Below are positions 36,179 through 44,148 of a stretch of DNA of 55,285 nucleotides, piece after piece. Origin of the DNA: Xanthobacteraceae bacterium (lineage in GTDB: Bacteria > Pseudomonadota > Alphaproteobacteria > Rhizobiales > Xanthobacteraceae); contig JALHLQ010000025.1 of the NCBI GenBank assembly GCA_022844485.1, forward strand, positions 1-55,285, in the 5' to 3' direction. Each line of letters opens with the position of its first letter. Position 1 is the stretch's first letter. Made by a program: the position numbers and the translations under genes. Below the pieces are notes generated by a model. The model did not search any database. It was not told the origin of the DNA and was given only the letters and a program-made list of their open reading frames with translations.

Positions 36179-36907
36179 TCAGTGCTGCAAAATCCGCGAC
36201 AGGAACAACTGCGCGCGTTCGGAGCGCGGTTTGCCGAAGAAATCGTCCTTCGTCGCGTCCTCGACGATCTGCCCCTGATCCATGAAGATGACGCGGTTGG
36301 CAACCTTGCGCGCAAAACCCATCTCGTGCGTGACGACCATCATGGTCATGCCGTCGCGCGCGAGCGCGACCATCACGTCGAGCACCTCACCGATCATTTC
36401 CGGATCGAGCGCGGATGTGGGCTCGTCGAACAGCATTGCGATTGGGTTCATCGCCAGCGCGCGGGCAATCGCGACGCGTTGCTGCTGGCCGCCGGAAAGC
36501 TGGCCTGGAAAACGATCGGCGAATGCCTTCAGCCCGACCCGGTCGAGAAGCTTGACGGCCTTGTCACGGCTGTCCTCCGTACCGCGTCCCAATACCTTGA
36601 CCTGTCCGATCATCAGATTGCGCATCACGGACATGTGCGGGAACAGCTCGAAATGCTGAAACACCATGCCGACGCGGGAACGCAGCTTGTTGAGATTGGT
36701 GCTCTTGTCACTCAACGACTGGCTGTTGACGACAATGTCGCCTTGCTGAAAGGGCTCGAGCCCGTTGACGCATTTGATCAGCGTGGACTTACCCGATCCG
36801 GATGGTCCGCACACCACCACGACTTCGCCTTTGTCCACGCGCGTGGTGCAATTTTTCAGCACCTGCGTCTGGCCGTACCATTTGCTGACGTTCTTGATCT
36901 CAATCAC
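36179..36907 (-). CDS. Polar amino-acid ABC transporter ATP-binding protein (GltL type)
   Basis: A 242-residue ATPase. Walker A is GPSGSGKST (34-42), the Q-loop is [15 protein letters not shown], the signature LSGGQQQR, Walker [14 protein letters not shown] and the switch His is in VVTHEMGFA. Closest in style to the glutamate/aspartate importer ATPases. It is the last gene of the binding protein-permease-permease-ATPase operon. Confidence 0.94.
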   Translation of the reverse strand: MIEIKNVSKWYGQTQVLKNCTTRVDKGEVVVVCGPSGSGKSTLIKCVNGLEPFQQGDIVVNSQSLSDKSTNLNKLRSRVGMVFQHFELFPHMSVMRNLMIGQVKVLGRGTEDSRDKAVKLLDRVGLKAFADRFPGQLSGGQQQRVAIARALAMNPIAMLFDEPTSALDPEMIGEVLDVMVALARDGMTMMVVTHEMGFARKVANRVIFMDQGQIVEDATKDDFFGKPRSERAQLFLSRILQH

Positions 36908-36922
36908 ACGCAGCCCTTTCCG

Positions 36923-37615
36923 TCAGCGAATGATAGCGACGCGTTGCTGCAGCCGACGCACGAGCATCGAGGCCGCGAGCGAAATTATGAAATAGATCGT
37001 CGCCGCGAACAGATACATTTCCACCAGACGCCCGTCCCGATTAGCGACTTTCGTGGCAGCGCCCAGAAAATCGGTGATCGAAAGCACATAGACCAAGGAG
37101 GTGTCCTGGAACAGGATGATGGTCTGCGTCAGCAGCACTGGGATCATGTTGCGAAAAGCCTGCGGTAGCACGACATAGCCCATCGCCTGCGGATATGTCA
37201 TGCCCATCGCATAGGCCGCGTGCACCTGCCCGCGCGGGATCGACTGGATTCCCGCGCGCATGATCTCGGCGAAGTAAGCGGCCTCGAACAAAGTGAAGGT
37301 AATCACCGAGGAATAGAACGCGCCGACTTGCATTGGCCGCGGCGCGCCGGTGATCCATTGGCCGATATAGGGCACCAGAAAGTAAAACCAGAAAATCACC
37401 AGCACGAGAGGCACCGAGCGCATCAGGTTCACGTAGGCGCCGGCGATCAGCGACAATGGGGCAAAGCCCGACAGCCGCATCAGCGCAAGCACGGTGCCGA
37501 GCGCGATACCGAGCGCGGTTGCAAGCACCGTCAGCATCACGGTGAACCGCATCCCCTCGAAAAAAAGATACGGAAGAGAGCGCCAGATCACGTCCCAGTC
37601 GAATTGAGCGAACAT
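36923..37615 (-). CDS. Polar amino-acid ABC transporter permease (GltK type)
   Basis: A 230-residue inner-membrane permease. The HisM/GltK-family loop is EAAYFAEIMRAGIQSIPRGQ, then AYAMGMTYPQAMGYVVLPQAFRN (EAA region). About five transmembrane helices are visible. It lies seven bases downstream of the other permease and 15 bases upstream of the ATPase, in one operon. Confidence 0.93.
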   Translation of the reverse strand: MFAQFDWDVIWRSLPYLFFEGMRFTVMLTVLATALGIALGTVLALMRLSGFAPLSLIAGAYVNLMRSVPLVLVIFWFYFLVPYIGQWITGAPRPMQVGAFYSSVITFTLFEAAYFAEIMRAGIQSIPRGQVHAAYAMGMTYPQAMGYVVLPQAFRNMIPVLLTQTIILFQDTSLVYVLSITDFLGAATKVANRDGRLVEMYLFAATIYFIISLAASMLVRRLQQRVAIIR

Positions 37616-37622
37616 GAGCGCC

Positions 37623-38375
37623 TCAGTGCGTCGCTGCGACGGCGGTTTTCGAGCCGATATAGCCTGGGACTGCGACGCGGCTTTCGAGCCACCGCATCAT
37701 GGTGACCACGAAGATGTTGATGACGATGTAGATGATCGTTGCCGCCGTGAACGCCTCGAACACCTGGAAGGAGAATTCCTGCATGGCGCGGGCGCGCGCG
37801 GTGAGCTCCAGCAGCCCGATGGTCAGCGCCACGGCGCTGTTCTTGATGATGTTGAGGAATTCCGAGGTCAGCGGCGGCAGAATGATCCGATAGGCCATCG
37901 GCAGGAGCACATACCGGTACGTTTGCGGAAGCGTAAGCCCCATGGCGAGACCGGCGTTTCGCTGTCCGCCCGGGAGGCTCGTGATGCCGGCGCGTACCTG
38001 TTCGGCGACACGCGCTGAGGTGTAGAAGCCGAGCCCGAAGACGGCGGTATAGAACGACGCGTTCGGAAGCTGCTTCAGCCACGTGCCGATGTCGCGCGGC
38101 ACGATCTCAGGCAGCACGAAGTACCAGAGGAAGAGCTGCACAAGCAGCGGGATATTGCGGAAAATCTCGACATAGACATTGCCGATCCGCGCAAGCCAGG
38201 GATGCGGCGTTGTGCGGATGATGCCGATGATCGAACCGAGCGTCAGCGCAATCACCCAGGCGCAGAGCGCAGTGACAAGCGTCCACCAGGTCCCGAGCAC
38301 GAGCGTGAACAGATAACTGTTCGCGCCATCCGGCGAAACGTCGAAGAAGATCCCCCAATTCCAGTTGTAGTTCAT
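37623..38375 (-). CDS. Polar amino-acid ABC transporter permease (GltJ type)
   Basis: A 250-residue permease. The N-terminus MNYNWNWGIFFDV is almost diagnostic of GltJ. The EAA region SARVAEQVRAGITSLPGGQ continues with AGLAMGLTLPQTYRYVLLP. The ATG at 38375 was preferred over one five codons upstream because of this N-terminal match. It is separated from the binding-protein gene by ~175 bases holding a hairpin and a repeat-like element, so it is probably expressed at a lower level than that gene. Confidence 0.92.
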   Translation of the reverse strand: MNYNWNWGIFFDVSPDGANSYLFTLVLGTWWTLVTALCAWVIALTLGSIIGIIRTTPHPWLARIGNVYVEIFRNIPLLVQLFLWYFVLPEIVPRDIGTWLKQLPNASFYTAVFGLGFYTSARVAEQVRAGITSLPGGQRNAGLAMGLTLPQTYRYVLLPMAYRIILPPLTSEFLNIIKNSAVALTIGLLELTARARAMQEFSFQVFEAFTAATIIYIVINIFVVTMMRWLESRVAVPGYIGSKTAVAATH

Positions 38376-38400
38376 GCGTCCCCAACGCATCCACTTTTCT

Positions 38401-38511
38401 GCTCCCTCCGCCCTTGCGGGAGAGGGTTAGGGAGGGGGTGCTTTATGGGTCGCGATAACCACCACAAACGCTAACCCCCATCCCGGTTCTCTCCCTGAAA
38501 GGGGAGGGATC
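38401..38511. repeat. GC-rich imperfect inverted-repeat element inside the amino-acid transporter operon
   Basis: GCTCCCTCCGCCCTTGCGGG with AGAGGGTTAGGGAGGGGG on one side is answered by CTAACCCCCATCCCGG and CTCTCCCTGAAAGGGGAGGG on the other. Each half can fold alone (CTCCC/GGGAG; CTCCCCTTTCAGGGAG type) and the two halves pair imperfectly. It resembles the dispersed GAGAGGG/CCCTCTCC palindromes common in proteobacterial intergenic regions and is unlike the GTAG families near the RAYT gene. Confidence 0.6.
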
Positions 38512-38521
38512 AAGAATGAAA

Positions 38522-38540
38522 CGGCAGCGTGACGCTGCCG
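38522..38540 (-). terminator. Stem-loop after the amino-acid binding-protein gene (attenuator)
   Basis: The perfect eight-base stem CGGCAGCG/CGCTGCCG with a three-base loop lies ten bases past the stop codon on the minus strand and is followed by TTTCATTCTT. The U tract is interrupted, so it more likely stabilises the upstream message or terminates only partly, a usual device to make more binding protein than permease. Confidence 0.65.
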
Positions 38541-38550
38541 CCCGTTCCCG

Positions 38551-39456
38551 TCAACTGCCGTAAGCAGCCGGGTCGCCGCTGTCGGTCGGGTTGGCGATGA
38601 CTTTCTTGAACGCGTCGCTGATCGGCAGGTTGAGGTTGATCCCGCGCGGCGGGATCGGCTTCAAGAACCACTTGTCGTAAATCGCGTTGATCGCACCGCT
38701 CTTGTAGGTGTCGCGCATCGCGTTATCGACAACCTTCTTGAAGGCGGGGTCCTCGCGGCGGAGCATGATGCCGTAGGGCTCGACCGAGAGCGCGTCAGCC
38801 GAGATCACGTAATCGCCCGGGTTCTTCGAGGAGGCGACAAGGCTGTAGAGCAGGATGTCGTCCATCACGAAGGCCACCGCGCGGTCGGTCTCGACCATCA
38901 GGAACGCTTCGGCGTGATCCTTCGCGGTCAGGATGTTCAATCCGAGATTCTTCTGCGCGTTGATCTCGTTGATCTGCTTGATGTTGGTCGTGCCGGAGGT
39001 CGAGACGACGGTCTTGCCTTTCAGGTCATCCACGGTCTTCAGATTGCTCGCCTTCTTCGACACGAAGCGGTTCGCAGTCACGAAGTGGGTGATGGTGAAG
39101 GAGACCTGTTTCTGACGTTCGAGGTTGTTCGTGGTCGAGCCGCATTCGAGGTCCACGGTGCCGTTCGCAATCAGCGGAATGCGGGTCGCCGAGGTGACCG
39201 GGTTCAGCTTCACCTCGAGCTTGTCCATCTTCAGCTCTTTTTTGACGGCGTCGACAATGCGCATGCAGAGGTCCATGGCGTAGCCGACCACCTGCTGCTT
39301 GTCGTCGTAATAGGAGAACGGCACCGAGGACTCGCGATGTCCGAGCGTGATCGCGCCGGTATCCTTGATCTTCTTCAGCGTGCCCTCTTGCGCCAGGGCG
39401 GGTCCGGTCAAGAGGCCGGCCGCCGCAAGCGCGGTCAAGATTGTCAGTTTGCGCAT
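38551..39456 (-). CDS. Polar amino-acid ABC transporter binding protein (GltI type)
   Basis: A 301-residue periplasmic glutamate/aspartate-type receptor. The signal peptide MRKLTILTALAAAGLLTGPA, with cleavage after LAQ, precedes GHRESSVPFSYYDDKQQVVGYAMDLC and DLECGSTTNN, with KTVVSTSGTTN in the second lobe. These match the GltI/AatJ subgroup. AGAGGAG stands six bases before ATG; an upstream extension of the frame has no signal peptide and was rejected. It is the first gene of the operon, with an Asp/Glu racemase gene 200 bases further upstream on the same strand. Confidence 0.94.
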   Translation of the reverse strand: MRKLTILTALAAAGLLTGPALAQEGTLKKIKDTGAITLGHRESSVPFSYYDDKQQVVGYAMDLCMRIVDAVKKELKMDKLEVKLNPVTSATRIPLIANGTVDLECGSTTNNLERQKQVSFTITHFVTANRFVSKKASNLKTVDDLKGKTVVSTSGTTNIKQINEINAQKNLGLNILTAKDHAEAFLMVETDRAVAFVMDDILLYSLVASSKNPGDYVISADALSVEPYGIMLRREDPAFKKVVDNAMRDTYKSGAINAIYDKWFLKPIPPRGINLNLPISDAFKKVIANPTDSGDPAAYGS

Positions 39457-39656
39457 GTACACTCCTCTGTTGGGCTTGTGCTTCCGGCGCTCGGGGCGCC
39501 TGGGGCGTGCCTCCAATGTACTTAAGCTAGCATTGAACGGGCGCCACGGCACAAGCTTTGAAACTGAATTCAGCAGGTGAGCGGCCCCCTCCGAGTCCTC
39601 CCATCCTGAAACCGTCAGGCCTGCAAGGACAGGGGCTCTATCTTTAAGGCTGCGGC

Positions 39657-40418
39657 CTAAGACGAGAGCGATTGTTGAAAGCCTGCGGGGCTGGGATCCC
39701 GTCGCGCCCCGCTATTGGGGAGCTTGGACCCTTGCGAAAACGCCACCGTGGCGCAGGCGAGGGCATCGGTCGCGTCCAGGCAATGCGGGAGTGCCACACT
39801 TCCCGCCAGCGCCACGGGCAGTTCGGTGCAGGCAAGTAGCACGCGTTCGGCGCCGGCGTTTCGCAGCCGCTCGACAAGCTGTTCGGCAGCGGTCTTGGCC
39901 GACACGAAATCGGATGCTTTGACGGCATCGATCGCTTGATCCACGCAGGTCTGCGTCGGCTCCTCTGGCACGATGACCTCGCAGCCGGCCGGCTCCAACC
40001 GCTCGTGATAGATGCGCGCCATGATCGTCCCTCGCGTGGCGGCCAAGCCGATTCGCCGGACGGGTTTTTCCCGTAGTGCCTCGAGCACCGCGTCGGCGAT
40101 ATGGATGATCGGCGCGCCGGTCGCAGCCTGGAGCTGTGCGTACCAATGATGCGCCGTGTTGCAGGGAATCGTGATCGCCTCGACCCCGGCTTTGTTCAGC
40201 ATCTGTATGCCGGCAAGCATCGGCGCGAGCGGCGCATCGCTGCCTGCGCGGATCGCCGCCGCGCGCGGCGGGATCTGCGGGACGTCATAGACGATGAGCG
40301 GAACATGATCCTGATCGCGCTCGGCCGGAGTTCGCGCCACCACTTTGGCGAGGAAATCCACGGTCGCCGCAGGGCCCATGCCGCCGAGCACGCCGATAAG
40401 ACGGGGAGGGGAAGTCAT
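39657..40418 (-). CDS. Aspartate/glutamate racemase family protein
   Basis: 253 residues of the PLP-independent racemase fold. N-terminal IGVLGGMGPAATVDF is followed by catalytic Cys86 in TIPCNTAHHWY and second Cys197 in LLACTELPVAL, so both bases of the two-cysteine mechanism are present. It would interconvert L- and D-aspartate (or glutamate) in the cytoplasm. It stands upstream of the Glu/Asp-type ABC importer in the same direction, suggesting use or supply of D-amino acids. Substrate is not certain; some family members are hydantoin racemases or maleate isomerases. Confidence 0.9.
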   Translation of the reverse strand: MTSPPRLIGVLGGMGPAATVDFLAKVVARTPAERDQDHVPLIVYDVPQIPPRAAAIRAGSDAPLAPMLAGIQMLNKAGVEAITIPCNTAHHWYAQLQAATGAPIIHIADAVLEALREKPVRRIGLAATRGTIMARIYHERLEPAGCEVIVPEEPTQTCVDQAIDAVKASDFVSAKTAAEQLVERLRNAGAERVLLACTELPVALAGSVALPHCLDATDALACATVAFSQGSKLPNSGARRDPSPAGFQQSLSS

Positions 40419-40556
40419 GGGTTTCTATTAGCACGGGAGCGGTGACTGGGAAGACGGGTAGGGCGCTGTAAGGTTAAGGCGCATGCAGGGGGCGCTGAAG
40501 AGGAGGCATCGATCGAAACGGGTGTGCCTGGCAAGATGGGAGGCAGCTTCGGAGCG

Positions 40557-41093
40557 TCACAGCATCTTGAACATGATCGTCGTGGAATCGAGCTTCGCCT
40601 CGAACGGGTCGCGGCAATAGCCCGGGATGACGCCGGCGGTCTTGTAGCCCAAGCTGGCATAGAGCGGCTCGGCTTTGTCGCCGGTGCGGGTGTCGAGCGT
40701 GATCAGGCTGCGTCCGAGGCCGCGCGCGCGCCGCTCGACTTCGGCCATCAGTGCTCTGGCCAAACCTTGTCCCCGGCACCCGGGATGCACCAGGAGCTTG
40801 CGGACTTCTGCGCGGTGGGGTTGGTTCGGCGGCGTGTCGCAATCCAGTTGCACCGATCCCGCGATTGCGCCGCCGCGGCGCGCGACGAGCAGCAGAAGGC
40901 CGTTCTCGCGGACCGCAGGAAGCACTTTCCTCGTCCAGTATGCTTCGCTGTCCTGCTCCGTGAAGGGCAAAACGAATCCTATGCTGGCGCCGTCATGCAC
41001 GCAGGCGTGAAGGAGCACGCCGAGCTCACCAAGAGACGCCGCGATATCGGCGGCCGATAGAAGCGTGATCGTCGTATGCGTTTCGTCCTTCAT
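40557..41093 (-). CDS. GNAT-family N-acetyltransferase
   Basis: 178 residues. Acetyl-CoA site motif A is VRKLLVHPGCRGQGLARALM (Q/RxxGxG/A), with SVQLDCDTPPNQPHRAE before it and LYASLGYKTAGVIPGY after. The substrate is unknown. The start MKDETHT was picked from the beginning of the recognisable domain; an upstream extension of the frame is basic and non-homologous. Confidence 0.87.
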   Translation of the reverse strand: MKDETHTTITLLSAADIAASLGELGVLLHACVHDGASIGFVLPFTEQDSEAYWTRKVLPAVRENGLLLLVARRGGAIAGSVQLDCDTPPNQPHRAEVRKLLVHPGCRGQGLARALMAEVERRARGLGRSLITLDTRTGDKAEPLYASLGYKTAGVIPGYCRDPFEAKLDSTTIMFKML

Positions 41094-41222
41094 GCACCAA
41101 CGATAGAGACGCGCTCTCTCCACGCGCAAGCCCAAGAAACAGGCATGGTGCACCTTTTCCGTTCTCGGTCTCTCGACGGATGACATTTGCATCCTGTCGT
41201 ATTCCAGCTTATGCGGGCATGC

Positions 41223-42203
41223 ATGACAGTCTTCGATCTCGCCTTGCAGAATCTGTTGACACCGATGGTCCTGTTCTTCGTGCTGGGCCTCGCGGCGGCG
41301 TTTGTGCGCTCGGACTTGAGCGTGCCGGAAGGTGCGGCGAAGCTGCTTGCGCTTTATCTCCTGCTCTCGATCGGTTTCCGGGGCGGCGCGGAGATCGGTC
41401 ATCAGGGCATCAGCGCGAAGCTCGTCTATTCGATCGGCGCAGGCGTGCTGCTGTCGTTTGCAATTCCCTTCCTTGCCTACGCGATCCTGCGCGCGGTAAC
41501 GCGGCTGAAGCCGGTCGATGCGGCCTCGGTCGCCGCGCATTACGGCTCGATCTCGATCGTGACCTTCGTCGCGGCGACCGGCACGCTCTTGCACCTATCG
41601 ATCCCCTTCGAGGGCCACATGATCGCGGTCGCAGCTGCGATGGAGACACCGGCTATCCTCTCGGCGCTCTACATTGCACGGCGCGGCGCGCCAAAGAACA
41701 CGGAGACGAACGGTTCCAGCGTGATGCGCGAGGTATTGTTCAACGGCTCCGTTGTCATCCTGGTCGGTGCCTTCGTCATCGGCATAATCACGGGCACGAA
41801 CGGGCTCACGCTGATGAAACCTTTCGTGGTCGATCTCTTTCCGGGATTCCTGTCGCTCTTTCTTCTCGACATGGGTCTCGTAGCGGGGCGCGGCCTGACG
41901 CATGGTCGGCGCTATCTCTCGCTCATGCTCGTCGGCTTTGCGGTTGTCATGCCGCTGATCGGCGCTTCGTTCGCGGCGCCGCTTGCGCTATTGATCGGGC
42001 TTTCAGTCGGCGGCACGGCGGTGCTGATGACGCTCGCGGCGTCGGCCTCCTACATCGCGGTGCCCGCCGCAATGCGGCTCGCGCTGCCGGCGGCGAATCC
42101 TGCGATCGCACTGACGCTTTCGCTCGGCGTGACCTTTCCGTTCAACCTGACTGTCGGCATTCCGCTCTACATCGCGGTCGCAATGCGCATCGCTGGGAGT
42201 TGA
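41223..42203 (+). CDS. sbtA: SbtA-type sodium-dependent bicarbonate transporter
   Basis: A 326-residue integral membrane protein with about ten hydrophobic helices in two inverted halves. Family hallmarks are the N-terminal QNLLTPMVLFFVLG, SVPEGAAKLLALYLLLSIGFRGG (conserved around the substrate/Na site), VAAHYGSISIVTFVAA and VSIGAGV-like segments; the second half has FPGFLSLFLLDMGLVAG and SASYIAVPAAMRLALP. SbtA takes up HCO3- with Na+ in cyanobacteria; here the physiological substrate is inferred. Other in-frame starts at 41211 and 41187 are possible. The PII-like gene sbtB follows after three bases. Confidence 0.88.
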   Translation: MTVFDLALQNLLTPMVLFFVLGLAAAFVRSDLSVPEGAAKLLALYLLLSIGFRGGAEIGHQGISAKLVYSIGAGVLLSFAIPFLAYAILRAVTRLKPVDAASVAAHYGSISIVTFVAATGTLLHLSIPFEGHMIAVAAAMETPAILSALYIARRGAPKNTETNGSSVMREVLFNGSVVILVGAFVIGIITGTNGLTLMKPFVVDLFPGFLSLFLLDMGLVAGRGLTHGRRYLSLMLVGFAVVMPLIGASFAAPLALLIGLSVGGTAVLMTLAASASYIAVPAAMRLALPAANPAIALTLSLGVTFPFNLTVGIPLYIAVAMRIAGS

Positions 42204-42206
42204 GTC

Positions 42207-42518
42207 ATGCAAACCCATCGCAAGAAGCGGCTCGAAGTCATCATTGAAGCGCCCCTGATGCGGCGCGTGCTTGAGCAGTACGAGAAAATGGGCGTGTCCG
42301 GCTATTCCGTGCTGCCCGTGATCGCTGGCTCCGGACATGACGGAAGCTGGTCTGCCGAAGGTCAGATCGGGGAGGCGGGCCACATGGTCGCCATCGTCTG
42401 CATCGTCGATCCGGCGCGCCTCGATCAGGTGCTCGAAGCGGCGTACAAAGTCGTCTCACGGCAGATCGGCTTCATCGCGGTGTCGGACGTCGAAGTCGTG
42501 CGCAGCGAGCGATTTTGA
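42207..42518 (+). CDS. sbtB: PII-like signalling protein (SbtB-type)
   Basis: A 103-residue ferredoxin-fold PII relative. RKKRLEVIIEAPLMRRVLEQ starts the first beta-alpha unit, GVSGYSVLPVIAGSGHDGSW forms the T-loop region, and HMVAIVCIVDPARLDQVL the second half. In cyanobacteria SbtB binds cAMP/AMP/ADP/ATP and plugs SbtA. The C-terminal CGPxGC redox loop of cyanobacterial SbtB is absent here. It starts three bases after sbtA, so the pair is surely co-expressed. Confidence 0.88.
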   Translation: MQTHRKKRLEVIIEAPLMRRVLEQYEKMGVSGYSVLPVIAGSGHDGSWSAEGQIGEAGHMVAIVCIVDPARLDQVLEAAYKVVSRQIGFIAVSDVEVVRSERF

Positions 42519-42539
42519 AGAGCCGCAACGGAGGACGCC

Positions 42540-43460
42540 ATGCTTGACCGGATCACCGGCATGCAGGTTGTGGTGAAGGTTGCCGCGACCGGCGGGTTCT
42601 CCGCAGCCGCACGCGAGTTGCGCCTGTCGCAGACGATGGTGACCAAGCACGTTGCCGAGATCGAAACGCGGCTCGGCGTCACCCTGTTTCATCGCTCGAC
42701 GCGACGGCTGACGCTGACCGAGGCGGGCAGCCGCTACCTCGAATCCTGCACGCGCATTCTCGCCGAGATCGAAGACGCAGAGACCGAAGCCGGAGCCGGT
42801 CGCGCCGAGCCGCGCGGCACTCTGCGCGTGAACGCGCCGGTATCGTTCGGCATGCGCGAGATCGGGCCGCTGCTTTCGGAATTTCTCGATAAGAACCCGG
42901 AAGTTTCGATCGAGCTCGGCGTCAATGATCGCGTCGTCGACCTGATCGATGAAGGCTGGGATCTCGCGATCCGCATCGGGCGTCTGGAGGATTCAAGTCT
43001 CGTCGCGCGCAAACTCGCGCCGGTCCGCACGGTCGTCTGCGCGTCGCCGGCCTATCTGCAGAAACACGGCGCGCCACGCACCATCGCCGATCTCAAAGCG
43101 CACAATTGCCTCGAATACACGCTCGGAAAGATCATTGTCTCGCGACGCTGGCCGTTCGGGCGCAAGGCCGACATCGTGGCGGAGGTGAACGGAAATCTGC
43201 GGGCGAACAATGGCGACACGCTTTTGATGGCGGCCTGCGCGGGCCTCGGCCTCATCTACGAGCCGACCTTCATCGTGGGCGATCATTTGCGTGACGGCCG
43301 GCTCGTTCCGCTCGCGCTCGATCACCCGCCGATCGAAATGGGGCTTTACGCGGTCTATCCGCCGCAGCGCGCCGTTCCGGCGAAGGTGCGCGCCTTCATC
43401 GATTTTCTGCTCGAGCGGTTCTCGCCGGAACCGCCATGGGATCGGGGCCTGAAGTTTTGA
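42540..43460 (+). CDS. LysR-family transcriptional regulator
   Basis: 306 residues. The N-terminal winged HTH (FSAAARELRLSQTMVTKHVAEIE, then GVTLFHRSTRRLTLTEAG) is followed by the type 2 periplasmic-binding-like effector domain (LRVNAPVSFGMREIGPLL, WDLAIRIGRLEDSSLVARKL). It belongs to the DmlR/AaeR-like branch. It follows sbtB by 21 bases on the same strand, unlike the divergent position of classic LysR genes, so it may be co-transcribed with sbtAB or regulate genes elsewhere. Confidence 0.93.
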   Translation: MLDRITGMQVVVKVAATGGFSAAARELRLSQTMVTKHVAEIETRLGVTLFHRSTRRLTLTEAGSRYLESCTRILAEIEDAETEAGAGRAEPRGTLRVNAPVSFGMREIGPLLSEFLDKNPEVSIELGVNDRVVDLIDEGWDLAIRIGRLEDSSLVARKLAPVRTVVCASPAYLQKHGAPRTIADLKAHNCLEYTLGKIIVSRRWPFGRKADIVAEVNGNLRANNGDTLLMAACAGLGLIYEPTFIVGDHLRDGRLVPLALDHPPIEMGLYAVYPPQRAVPAKVRAFIDFLLERFSPEPPWDRGLKF

Positions 43461-43511
43461 TGGCGTGCTTTGAAAGCCTCTCTCCCGCGCGGAAAGGCGA
43501 GGTGGTTCACG

Positions 43512-44042
43512 TCAGTCCCGTGTTTCGGCCAACAATCCCCGCAGGTCCAGCCGCTCCGTCACCATGCTCAACGCGCCCCCTGCGGTGCGGGGCCATTCCT
43601 CGCGCGGCCGGTCGCGATAGAGTTCGAGGCCGTTGCCGTCGGGATCGCGCAGATAAAGCGCCTCGCTCACGCCGTGATCGCTCGCTCCATCGAGCTCCAC
43701 TCCGGCTTCGATCAGCCGCCGCAGCGCGTCCGCCAGCGCAAGGCGTGTCGGGTACAGAATGGCCACATGGTAGAGGCCGGTTGTACCGGGCGGGGGCGGA
43801 GAGCCGCCTTTGCTTTCCCACGTGTTCAGGCCAATGTGGTGATGATACCCGCCGGCTGAGATGAAAGCCGCCTGCGCGCCGTATCGCTGCATCAACTCGA
43901 AGCCGAGCACGCCGCAATAAAACGAAAGCGCGCGCTCCAGGTCGGCGACCTTGAGATGCACGTGGCCGATGCGCGTCGCGGGATCGACCGGGCGCGGCGT
44001 GAGCGATGGCTCACGGTTGGGGAGCGTTGCGGCATCAGCCAT
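43512..44042 (-). CDS. VOC-family (glyoxalase/extradiol dioxygenase-like) protein
   Basis: 176 residues. The first VOC module has RIGHVHLKVADLERALSFYCGVLGFE and AFISAGGYHHHIGLNTW, and the second GLYHVAILYPTRLALADALRRL, ending YLRDPDGNGLELYRDRP. Metal ligands are probably His (GHVHL), His (TGLYHVAI) and Glu (GLELY), as in catechol-2,3-dioxygenase-like CatE proteins. The substrate is unknown. The start MADAATLPNRE follows a frame that opens further upstream. It is divergent from the SUMF1-domain gene. Confidence 0.87.
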   Translation of the reverse strand: MADAATLPNREPSLTPRPVDPATRIGHVHLKVADLERALSFYCGVLGFELMQRYGAQAAFISAGGYHHHIGLNTWESKGGSPPPPGTTGLYHVAILYPTRLALADALRRLIEAGVELDGASDHGVSEALYLRDPDGNGLELYRDRPREEWPRTAGGALSMVTERLDLRGLLAETRD

Positions 44043-44148
44043 GGGAGAACTCACGATCTGTTGTGCAGGCTTTGCGCACTGATAAGTTCCTTTCGCCCCC
44101 GGCTGCAAGCAATTTAGGGAAATAGCGCCTCACACCCGGAGGGATCGA

